Shown here: positions 6,829 to 11,615 of the stretch, piece after piece
How the letters are laid out: the number at the start of each line of letters is the position of its first letter
How positions within the stretch are numbered: position 1 is the first letter of the stretch
Assembly (NCBI GenBank): GCA_030606765.1
Contig: JAUWFX010000043.1
Location: forward strand, 1-11,615
DNA: 11,615 nucleotides
Direction of reading: 5' to 3'
Source of the DNA: Dehalococcoidia bacterium
Lineage (GTDB): Bacteria > Chloroflexota > Dehalococcoidia > GIF9 > AB-539-J10
Notes under the pieces: generated by a model
Database searches by the model: none
The model's input: the letters and a program-made list of their open reading frames with translations, nothing else
What the model was told of the DNA's origin: nothing
Program-made: the position numbers and the translations under genes

Positions 6829-6976
6829 AAAGACTCGATTAGCAGGCTCAAATCATAATTTCAACAGAAACTGGTACAACTCTCCAGCGACGCGGAGGAT
6901 GGCGTTTGCCATGTCCGTTCCCCCATCAAACAAACTAACGCCTTGTGTAGCCTGAAGCCACTCCCAAACGCTGCAA

Positions 6977-7035
6977 ATTCCAACAACCCCATACCAATTA
7001 GGCCTACTACAAATTGGGTGTTATGTCCCCAGAAT
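6977..7035. repeat. 59-nt palindromic repeat, copy 4 of 4, overlapping a gene end
   Basis: Same length and orientation as the other three. The left arm is the most diverged (ATTCCAACAACCCCATACC) while the right arm is close to the majority form (GGGTGTTATGTCCCCAGAAT). It supplies the stop codon and the last residues of the minus-strand gene that ends at 7007. Confidence 0.88.
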
Positions 7036-7675
7036 AATCCGGGCCTTTGACCCATTCAGTTAATTCCTTCGCACACCAACTATCAAATTGCTTTTTTGAT
7101 ATTTTGTCTTTAATGAGCCCAAGAAATTTCGTCAGAAATTGATAAACCTCCCTAAGTATTTCATCAGCTTCATTGAGTGTAAAGTGGGAGTAGACGAACG
7201 GGAAGCTCCTGAATTTCTTGTAAGCGATGCTTTTATCTAAGCGCCCCGACCCTTCGCCAGCAATCTTCATCACTTCACGGCCCGCAGGATGAAGAGTGAT
7301 GTTATTTCGTATATGAAATATGTCTTGTATGCCGTTAGTGTCAAGTTTCAGTTCCTTATTCAACAATACGTGGTGAATTGCTCTAAACCTCCGTATCGGC
7401 TTATGCAAATCTGCCCGATTGTCAACTTCATCCAACTCCTTGTCTATTAGTTCACCAAACATCAAATTCGACACAGATTCCAAATAAGGCGCTGTCAATA
7501 GTATTATTATCCTAGCGTAGCGTTTTCTCGTAGATTCGTCAGCTGCATCCTTTGCCTGTCTCCTCAAGAAAATGATGTCTTCTTCGAACCTCTTATATGT
7601 TGCTGCAGTGTAAACGGCTTCAATGCTTGCCTTAAGACCTAGATGTGCAGTGGCCTTTTCATGGTGCTCAGTCAT
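7007..7675 (-). CDS. All-helical protein with a HEPN-like RNx4H motif
   Basis: A 222-aa, probably cytoplasmic and mostly alpha-helical protein. Residues 123-129 read RNNITLH. This fits the R-x4-6-H motif, with a polar residue after R, that marks the active site of HEPN ribonucleases. An earlier helix (ARIIILLTAPYLESVSNLMF, about 54-73) resembles the first core helix of such domains. HEPN proteins are often toxins or phage-defence RNases, but no antitoxin partner is visible, so this function is inference. The ATG at 7675 has an ideal ribosome site AAGGAGG (7684-7690) 8 nt upstream. A TATAAT on the minus strand (7720-7725) may be its -10. Residues 215-222 (SGDITPNL) and the stop are encoded by the 59-nt repeat, so the original C-terminus was probably replaced. 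Confidence 0.65.
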   Translation of the reverse strand: MTEHHEKATAHLGLKASIEAVYTAATYKRFEEDIIFLRRQAKDAADESTRKRYARIIILLTAPYLESVSNLMFGELIDKELDEVDNRADLHKPIRRFRAIHHVLLNKELKLDTNGIQDIFHIRNNITLHPAGREVMKIAGEGSGRLDKSIAYKKFRSFPFVYSHFTLNEADEILREVYQFLTKFLGLIKDKISKKQFDSWCAKELTEWVKGPDYSGDITPNL

Positions 7676-7719
7676 ATTATCTGCCTCCTTGTCTACTCAA
7701 CAGATTTCCTCTTGAATTA

Positions 7720-7725
7720 ATTATA
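7720..7725 (-). promoter_or_regulatory. -10 element before the HEPN-like gene
   Basis: A perfect TATAAT on the minus strand, 45 nt upstream of the ATG at 7675, in the gap between divergent genes. No good -35 is present at the expected distance, so this is only a candidate. Confidence 0.3.
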
Positions 7726-7865
7726 CCCCTGACTATTCCCAACTGGAAACCAGTACTAGGTCAACGTTTGCCTAACACAAAGGACTGCCAAACCGTTGGT
7801 CAAATTATCTGCGAGTGCGGAAATAAATCCGAGAAGGTGGCATAATTATATTGAGCGAAATAAAG

Positions 7866-8315
7866 ATGAAAGCATTAGTGCAGCGGGTTTCCATGGCCTC
7901 AGTGAGCGTGAATGACGATATAGTGGGCGAGATTGGCCGGGGGCTGGTGGTTTTTCTCGGCGTTGCTCAAGGTGATTCGAAGGAAGACGCCAGTTACCTG
8001 GCAAACAAAGTGGTTAACCTGCGTATTTTTGCTGACGAGGCCAGCAAGTTTGCTCTCTCAGCGCTGGAAATAAGGGGAGATATTTTAATAATAAGCCAAT
8101 TTACTCTTCTGGCTGATTCACGCAAAGGGAGGCGCCCCAGCTTTACCGGGGCAGCCCCACCGGACCTGGCTAAGGAGTTATATGAGTTTTTTGTGGAGCA
8201 AGTTCGCTCCACAGGTCTTAAGGTGGAAACCGGGCTTTTTCAGGAGCATATGCTGGTGGAAATCCATAATGATGGGCCGGTCACCATATCGCTGGAAAGC
8301 AAGATGGGAAAATAA
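7866..8315 (+). CDS. dtd: D-aminoacyl-tRNA deacylase
   Basis: Hydrolyses the ester bond of D-amino acids (and glycine mischarged on tRNA-Ala) attached to tRNA, a cytoplasmic proofreading step. The 149-aa length is normal for bacterial DTD. The N-terminus MKALVQRVSMASVSV matches the family start. The active-site SQxT motif appears as ISQFTLLADSRKGRRPSF, and the Gly-cisPro motif as HNDGPVTI near the C-terminus. An in-frame TTG at 7851 would add MSEIK and has a better-placed AAGGTGG (7834-7840). The ATG is preferred because DTD proteins normally begin right at this strand, but the TTG start remains possible. The next gene, the Fur-family regulator, has its own promoter, so dtd is probably not part of the metal locus. 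Confidence 0.95.
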   Translation: MKALVQRVSMASVSVNDDIVGEIGRGLVVFLGVAQGDSKEDASYLANKVVNLRIFADEASKFALSALEIRGDILIISQFTLLADSRKGRRPSFTGAAPPDLAKELYEFFVEQVRSTGLKVETGLFQEHMLVEIHNDGPVTISLESKMGK

Positions 8316-8320
8316 TCGCA

Positions 8321-8338
8321 TTAGCAACTTGTTGCAAT
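8321..8338. promoter_or_regulatory. Palindromic operator overlapping the regulator promoter (site A)
   Basis: TTAGCAACTTGTTGCAAT is an 18-bp palindrome made of GCAAC-TT-GTTGC plus flanks. It agrees at 13 of 18 positions with site B at 9248. Its right half contains TTGCAA (8332-8337), which doubles as the -35 of a promoter with -10 TATAGT (8355-8360) at a 17-nt spacing. A repressor bound here would block that promoter, so autoregulation by the adjacent Fur-family protein is the natural inference. Confidence 0.65.
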
Positions 8339-8360
8339 AATTTTGTTGTCCTGTTATAGT
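8332..8360 (+). promoter_or_regulatory. Promoter of the Fur-family regulator operon
   Basis: TTGCAA (8332-8337), 17-nt spacer, TATAGT (8355-8360). The expected transcript start near 8367 is only about 5 nt before the ATG at 8372, and no ribosome site precedes that ATG. The mRNA is probably leaderless or nearly so. Confidence 0.5.
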
Positions 8361-8371
8361 ATTCCCCGCCA

Positions 8372-8803
8372 ATGAGCTGCCACGAAACTCTTCAAGAAAA
8401 GGGACATCGCTTAACTCCCCAGCGCATGCTGGTCATTGAGGCACTTCATAATGCCGACAAGCACATCAGCGCTGAAGAAATCTACGAGCAGTTACATAGT
8501 CGTTATCCCTATGCCAATATATCCACTGTCTATCGCACTCTAGAATTGCTGAAGAAATTAGATTTGGTTACGGAAACCAACTTTGGCGAAGGACGTCTCC
8601 GCTATCATGTTGCTGAGAAAGGGCATCACCATCACCTCGTTTGCCATAGCTGCGGTAAGGTAATAGACCTGGAGGAATCTGTCCTACATCCGTTACAAGA
8701 CACCTTGCTTCGGGAATACGGTTTTGATGCTGATTTAAGGCATCTGGCTATTTCAGGAGAGTGTAGTAAGTGCCTCAGGAAAAAGAGGGGCAAGCCCGAC
8801 TAA
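8372..8803 (+). CDS. Fur-family metal-responsive transcriptional regulator (Zur/Fur type)
   Basis: A 143-aa DNA-binding repressor of the Fur superfamily. Residues about 8-80 form the winged helix (RLTPQRMLVIEAL, SAEEIYEQL, recognition helix NISTVYRTLELL, wing GEGRLRYHV). The C-terminal dimerisation and metal domain has HHHH (85-88), C91-xx-C94 (CHSCGKVIDL) and C131-xx-C134 (GECSKC), the structural zinc pairs. H79 and H124 are further possible ligands. The metal sensed cannot be read off, since Fur, Zur, PerR and Nur share these features. The neighbours are a CooT-like Ni-binding protein and a ZnuABC-like importer, which favour Zn2+ or Ni2+ sensing. Two matching palindromes (8321 and 9248) are the candidate operators. 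It appears to head an operon with the next two genes. Confidence 0.93.
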   Translation: MSCHETLQEKGHRLTPQRMLVIEALHNADKHISAEEIYEQLHSRYPYANISTVYRTLELLKKLDLVTETNFGEGRLRYHVAEKGHHHHLVCHSCGKVIDLEESVLHPLQDTLLREYGFDADLRHLAISGECSKCLRKKRGKPD

Positions 8804-8826
8804 TCATTGTAAATAAGAATACTGCT

Positions 8827-9045
8827 ATGGATGACGTTCAAGAAAAACTGCAAATTCTGCTTGACTATTGGATTGAACATAACAGCGAGCATGAGCAAGA
8901 GTTCCGTGATTGGGCTGATAAAGTTGTCTCGTTATCCGCTGAGGTAGCACAGCAGTTACAGGAAGCAGCAGCTAAGATGGCTGCGGTTAGCAACGAACTG
9001 ATGAAAGCAAAACAGGCTCTACCAAAGAGCAAGGAGAGGCATTAG
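8827..9045 (+). CDS. Small helical protein next to CooT (72 aa)
   Basis: A short, charged, almost wholly helical protein. The N-terminal part reads MDDVQEKLQILLDYWIEHNSEHEQEFRDW and the C-terminal half is a likely coiled coil (VAQQLQEAAAKMAAVSNELMKAK). From memory, small proteins with the WIEHNxEHxxEF pattern recur beside CooT-like proteins; the exact domain name should be confirmed. H18 and H21 in EHNSEHEQEF could bind metal, but that is speculation. The ATG at 8827 lies 23 nt after the regulator's stop. An in-frame upstream extension would overlap the regulator, and the part before 8827 does not look like this family. The next gene begins 1 nt after its stop. Confidence 0.75.
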   Translation: MDDVQEKLQILLDYWIEHNSEHEQEFRDWADKVVSLSAEVAQQLQEAAAKMAAVSNELMKAKQALPKSKERH

Positions 9046-9046
9046 T

Positions 9047-9232
9047 ATGTGTATGGCTAAACTTTATGAGGCTAAAGAAGGTGACAAGCCAATTCTGGAG
9101 GACATCGCCCGCCTGACAATTGCTGACCGGCGAGTAGAAGTAGAGACCCTCTTCGGAGAACGGAGGGTTTTCCAGGGCAAGGTGCGACAGATAGACTTCC
9201 TAAAGTCTCAAATACAACTGGAAAAGGATTAA
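9047..9232 (+). CDS. CooT-like nickel-binding protein (61 aa)
   Basis: A small single-domain protein starting MCMAKLYEAKEG, with the CooT signature: Cys2 directly after the start, then a compact beta-barrel (VEVETLFGERRVFQGKVRQIDFLKSQIQLE). In Rhodospirillum rubrum CooT, a dimer binds one Ni2+ through Cys2 and helps in maturing CO dehydrogenase. Members outside coo operons have unknown clients. No CO dehydrogenase genes are in this window, so the role here is probably nickel or general metal handling. It has a good ribosome site (AAGGAGAGG, 9031-9039), and its ATG comes 1 nt after the stop of the helical protein gene, so the two are surely co-transcribed with the regulator. A T7 run follows (9233-9239) without a clear stem. 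Confidence 0.88.
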   Translation: MCMAKLYEAKEGDKPILEDIARLTIADRRVEVETLFGERRVFQGKVRQIDFLKSQIQLEKD

Positions 9233-9247
9233 TTTTTTTGCCTGATA

Positions 9248-9265
9248 ATTGCAATTAGTTGCAAA
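9248..9265. promoter_or_regulatory. Palindromic operator before the methyltransferase/transporter genes (site B)
   Basis: ATTGCAATTAGTTGCAAA is an 18-bp palindrome (ATTGCAAT-TA-GTTGCAAA) with the same half-site (TTGCAA), spacing and centre as site A at 8321. It lies 28 nt upstream of the ATG at 9294. A GATAAT hexamer (9244-9249) overlaps its left edge and might be the -10 it controls, though no good -35 is visible. The likely binder is the Fur-family protein encoded at 8372. Confidence 0.6.
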
Positions 9266-9293
9266 TGCATGGAATATCGTTAAAGAACGGAAA

Positions 9294-9794
9294 ATGAACA
9301 AAAATAGCTTGTTAGACAGGTATCGCCGGGCAAAATTCACTGTTGGCATGGCAATTGAATTCCCAATATTAATTGGCGGAGGAATATTGGGGATCATATT
9401 TTCTTGGCCAAGATTTCCTTTGTATCCGTTGCCAAACATTCTGGGAGTTGTTTTGCTGGTGATTGGCTATGTTATCCACTTAGGATACGCTCATAAAGAG
9501 ATGAAAAAGTATAGCGTTCAGGCACATCAGCATTCGGTGCAAGTGAGGACGCTGGTAACCTCTGGCCTGTATTCCAAGGTTAGACACCCGGGTTACTTGG
9601 GATTGGTTCTAATATATTTTGGTTTTGCACTTGGCTTTGCTGTTGTGTGGATGGTCATTCCAGCGGTCATCTTCACCATTTTAACCTACTTGACCGCAAT
9701 AAAAGAGGAGGAACTTTTAAAAGAACGATTTGGAAAAGAGTATGAGGAGTATGCGAGACAAGTGCCATGGAAGTTCATTCCCAGAATAGTCTGA
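9294..9794 (+). CDS. Isoprenylcysteine carboxylmethyltransferase-like membrane protein
   Basis: A 166-aa integral membrane protein with about four hydrophobic helices (roughly 17-36, 45-63, 100-116, 118-136). The C-terminal half carries the ICMT/PEMT-type SAM-dependent methyltransferase signature: LVTSGLYSKVRHPGYLGL, then EEELLKERFGKEYEEYARQVPW, in which the RHP and E..L...FG..Y..Y residues are kept. Bacterial members of this family methylate diverse or unknown substrates in the membrane; prenylated proteins are not expected here. The ATG at 9294 begins just before the first conserved region; an upstream in-frame TTG at 9249 lies inside the operator palindrome and is not believable. It is 33 nt ahead of the metal-binding protein gene, in the same direction and behind the same operator, so co-regulation with metal uptake is likely. 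Confidence 0.85.
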   Translation: MNKNSLLDRYRRAKFTVGMAIEFPILIGGGILGIIFSWPRFPLYPLPNILGVVLLVIGYVIHLGYAHKEMKKYSVQAHQHSVQVRTLVTSGLYSKVRHPGYLGLVLIYFGFALGFAVVWMVIPAVIFTILTYLTAIKEEELLKERFGKEYEEYARQVPWKFIPRIV

Positions 9795-9827
9795 CGGTAA
9801 ATACATAAAGCATAAAAAGGGGGAATT

Positions 9828-10694
9828 ATGAGAAGAAAAATTCTGATAGGCTTGTTGATAGCAGCGCTTGTAGGGACTTTAGTGACGGTCCTGGTCCTTG
9901 CCCAACATGCCCAACCTTCGACTGATATCATGGCAGGGAGCTCACTTATCGCCGACATTATTCAGGATGTAGCTGGTGACAAACTGGAAACTCACACTCT
10001 TATACCACCGGGCATGTGTCCGGGACACTACGATGTGAAGCCGAGCGATGTAGAGACGTTAGCCAATAGCAGAGTCCTTATCATTCACAATTGGCAGCAA
10101 AATATGAAAAATATAACCGGGCTTGTGGAAGCTGCTGACAACCCTGACCTTGTTATCAAAGTTATCGACGTTCCAGATATGCCGATGGTGCCTCAAATCC
10201 AAGCTGAAACCACAGATAAAATTGCACGAGCTTTGGGTGAGATAGACCCAGAAAACTCAGCATACTATCAAGAGAAAGCTGCAGAAAGGACGCAAGCCAT
10301 TTTAGCTAAGGGTGAGGAAGTGAAAGGTAAATTGCAAGACGCCAATGTAAGCGGAGTAAAGGTGCTTTGTGTAGAGTACCAAGCAGGATTTGCAGAGTGG
10401 GCAGGGTTTGATGTCGTGGCTACCTATGGTCGGCCTGAAGATTTAAGTGTGGCGGATGTGGAAACGCTGGTAGTCGAAGCTAAAGAAGCTGGTGTAGCTC
10501 TAGTTATCGACAATCTCCAGAGTGGTGCAACGGCGACAAGCGCGGCCATGGCACAGGATATTGAAGCCATTCAAGTAACCATATCCAACTTTCCCGGTGG
10601 CTTCGAAAACACCGAAACCTGGGAGAAGGCAATAGATAAGAACGTTGATTTACTGCTGGAAGCTTTGAATGAATGGGAGGAACAATATGGATAA
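9828..10694 (+). CDS. ZnuA/TroA-like metal ABC transporter substrate-binding protein
   Basis: A 288-aa exported binding protein of the cluster 9 (A-1) family. An N-terminal hydrophobic segment (5-25) acts as signal peptide or anchor; no lipobox cysteine is seen. Family landmarks are SSLIADIIQDVAGDKLETHTLIPPG, then H67 in CPGHYDVKPSD and EIDPENSAYYQEKA. Of the usual four ligands, H67 is kept. The second (DPHxW) is absent: the matching stretch is VPQIQAETTDKI. The third appears as E183 (CVEYQAGFAEW) where His is usual, and the fourth as D228 (VIDNLQSG). The metal may therefore not be zinc, and C64 and H87 are other candidates. A strong ribosome site (AGGGGG, about 9818-9823) precedes the ATG. 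It overlaps the ATPase gene by 8 nt, as in znuAC-type operons. The transporter family is sure; the substrate is not. Confidence 0.88.
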   Translation: MRRKILIGLLIAALVGTLVTVLVLAQHAQPSTDIMAGSSLIADIIQDVAGDKLETHTLIPPGMCPGHYDVKPSDVETLANSRVLIIHNWQQNMKNITGLVEAADNPDLVIKVIDVPDMPMVPQIQAETTDKIARALGEIDPENSAYYQEKAAERTQAILAKGEEVKGKLQDANVSGVKVLCVEYQAGFAEWAGFDVVATYGRPEDLSVADVETLVVEAKEAGVALVIDNLQSGATATSAAMAQDIEAIQVTISNFPGGFENTETWEKAIDKNVDLLLEALNEWEEQYG

Positions 10695-11466
10695 CACAGT
10701 CATTAAGATTCAAGACGCCGTGGTCTCTTACAGGGAAGATGTGGCTCTACAGGGTGTGTCTCTGGAGGTCAGGAAAGGAGAATTCATTGGCATTATCGGA
10801 CCTAACGGTGCCGGCAAAACTACCTTGCTCACAATAGTCAATGGCCTGGGCAAGCTGGTCCATGGCCAGGCCTGGGTATTAGGGTCGCGGCTAAACGGGA
10901 GAAATAGCAGTAATTTGAGGAAGCGCATAGGCTATGTGGCCCAAGTAGAGCGCATCGACCCCAGGTTGCCTATCAATGTTAGAGAGACGGTAATGGTGGG
11001 CTGCTATGGTCGCCTGGGACTATTCCGTCGGCCGACACGGACTCAGTGGAAAACAGTAGATGAGGTATTGGAAATGGTGGGCATGGCTCATTTATCCCGA
11101 CGCCCAATAGGTCATCTATCCGGAGGCGAATATCAAAGGGCAGCCATTGCCCGAGCTTTGGTTCAGCAGCCTGAGATATTTCTCCTCGATGAGCCTACAG
11201 CTTCAATAGATAAAAAGGCTCAACGCGAAATCTTAAGCCTGATACAACTCATTCACAAGGAGTATCATACGACCACTCTATTTGTCACCCATGACCTTAG
11301 AACGCTACCCTCTACTTGCCAACGACTGATTCTAATGAAGGATGGCAAGATATGGCGGCAAGGTAGCCCGGAGTCCATGCTCAGGGAAGAGGTGCTGACT
11401 CAGCTTTACGGAGCTCCGATCTCAGTGCAAACTGAGATTGCTTCGTCGCTCCGCTCCTCGCAATGA
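10687..11466 (+). CDS. ZnuC-like metal ABC transporter ATP-binding protein
   Basis: The cytoplasmic ATPase subunit of the metal importer, 259 aa from the ATG at 10687. It has Walker A GPNGAGKT (38-45), the Q-loop region GYVAQVERIDPRLPINV, signature LSGGE (144-148), Walker B FLLDEP (D168, E169), D-loop ASID, and H-loop THD (H202). The regions VRETVMVGCYGRLGLFRRPT and EVLTQLYGAPISV are typical of the ZnuC/MntA branch. The chosen start has GGGAGG (10675-10680) 6 nt upstream and overlaps the binding-protein gene (ATGGATAA). An in-frame ATG at 10669 lies further inside that gene and is less likely. Residues 250-259 (EIASSLRSSQ) and the stop are encoded by a palindromic repeat, so the native C-terminus was probably altered by repeat insertion. 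ATPase motifs are untouched, so it should be active. Confidence 0.92.
   Translation: MDNTVIKIQDAVVSYREDVALQGVSLEVRKGEFIGIIGPNGAGKTTLLTIVNGLGKLVHGQAWVLGSRLNGRNSSNLRKRIGYVAQVERIDPRLPINVRETVMVGCYGRLGLFRRPTRTQWKTVDEVLEMVGMAHLSRRPIGHLSGGEYQRAAIARALVQQPEIFLLDEPTASIDKKAQREILSLIQLIHKEYHTTTLFVTHDLRTLPSTCQRLILMKDGKIWRQGSPESMLREEVLTQLYGAPISVQTEIASSLRSSQ
11434..11466. repeat. Palindromic repeat of the ATTGCGAG type, inverted copy
   Basis: Plus strand GAGATTGCTTCGTCGCTCC...CTCGCAATGA. It is self-complementary at its ends (ATTGC/GCAAT) and is in reverse orientation to the next copy at 11481 (TCATTGCGAG...GCAATCTC). Short dispersed elements with these ends occur in many bacterial genomes. Here it forms the 3' end of the ATPase gene, including its TGA. 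Confidence 0.8.
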
Positions 11467-11480
11467 TAAAAGAGAAAGTG

Positions 11481-11518
11481 TCATTGCGAGCCTCGACAAG
11501 TCGGGGCGTGGCAATCTC
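11481..11518. repeat. Palindromic repeat of the ATTGCGAG type, direct copy
   Basis: TCATTGCGAG at the left and GGCAATCTC at the right flank a 7-bp stem CCTCGAC-AA-GTCGGGG (one T-G pair). The whole could form a strong hairpin in the transcript between the ATPase and the permease genes. It has no T run, so it would modulate rather than end transcription, for example by setting the ATPase-to-permease ratio. Confidence 0.8.
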
Positions 11519-11568
11519 GGCAAAGGAGATGGTTGTTGACATTTGGGAGTTAAGGTAAAGAGGATATA

Positions 11569-11615
11569 GTGTTGTCTATTTTACAGTACCATTTCATGCA
11601 AAATGCCATTCTTGC
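11569..11615 (+). CDS. Start of a ZnuB-like metal ABC permease, cut by the window end
   Basis: From GTG 11569 (or TTG 11572) the frame reads LSILQYHFMQNAILA to the last base. This matches the typical N-terminus of ZnuB/MntB-type permeases (xxLQYxFMxxAxLA leading into helix 1). AAGAGG (11558-11563) lies 5-8 nt upstream as a ribosome site. The position right after the binding-protein and ATPase genes is where the permease belongs. Only about 15 codons are visible, so the call rests on motif plus context. ATG 11596 is an alternative start but would drop the conserved LQY. Confidence 0.7.
   Translation, partial: MLSILQYHFMQNAIL

Noticed and set aside
962..7035. Regularly repeated palindromes suggesting a CRISPR array
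   Set aside because: The four copies are 1.2 to 3 kb apart with genes between them; there are no short uniform spacers and no cas genes.
6861..7055. 64-codon minus-strand frame downstream of the ATPase
   Set aside because: A large part is repeat copy 4, and it overlaps the end of the HEPN-like gene; nothing supports translation.
7645..7845. 66-codon plus-strand frame between the HEPN-like gene and dtd
   Set aside because: It begins inside the opposite gene, crosses its ribosome site and promoter region, has no ribosome site of its own and resembles no family.
9233..9239. T7 run after the cooT-like gene as an intrinsic terminator
   Set aside because: No GC-rich stem precedes it; it may still slow transcription but cannot be called a terminator from sequence.
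11536..11570. TTGACA followed by TATAGT before the permease, a possible internal promoter
   Set aside because: The spacer is 23 nt, too long for a sigma-70-type promoter, and the region is a ribosome-site area inside an operon.

Overview
This window reads as ordinary bacterial chromosome of moderate GC content with short intergenic gaps, mixed strand use and many small palindromic repeats. Nothing in it fixes the taxon. The small CooT-like metal protein next to a Fur-family regulator, the surface protein with an InlB-type repeat, and intergenic repeats of the ATTGCGAG...GCAATCTC type would suit an anaerobic Chloroflexota (Dehalococcoidia-like) or a neighbouring anaerobe. That placement is inference from gene style only.

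Left part (1-4125): the 3' part of a DMT/EamA transporter gene, a damaged-looking tRNA-Leu(UAG) on the minus strand, and a small orphan gene. Next comes a minus-strand operon with its own good promoter: a decayed zinc-ribbon mini-gene, a membrane-anchored InlB-repeat/OB-fold protein, and a membrane-anchored thermonuclease-family nuclease. These are joined by 4-nt and 8-nt overlaps. An HNH-type gene and a one-TM protein of unknown function follow on the plus strand. A 59-nt imperfect hairpin occurs four times in the window (962, 2698, 3949, 6977), always in the same orientation. It looks like a REP/MITE-type element whose transposase is not in the window.

Middle (4126-7866): a full-length PII-type (Ca2+-ATPase-like) P-type ATPase, then a minus-strand all-helical protein with an RN-x4-H motif suggesting a HEPN fold. 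The last codons and stop of that gene are supplied by the fourth 59-nt repeat.

Right part (7866-11615): dtd (D-aminoacyl-tRNA deacylase), followed by what looks like one metal-homeostasis locus. It holds a Fur-family regulator, a 72-aa helical protein, a CooT-like Ni-binding protein, an isoprenylcysteine-methyltransferase-like membrane protein, a ZnuA-like binding protein, a ZnuC-like ATPase, and the first codons of a ZnuB-like permease cut by the window end. Two matching 18-bp palindromes (half-site TTGCAA, 2-bp centre) lie before the regulator and before the methyltransferase/transporter genes. They are the obvious candidate operators for the regulator. The binding protein lacks some of the usual zinc-ligand histidines, so its metal is open. 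A pair of inverted palindromic repeats sits between the ATPase and permease genes and supplies the last ten codons of the ATPase.
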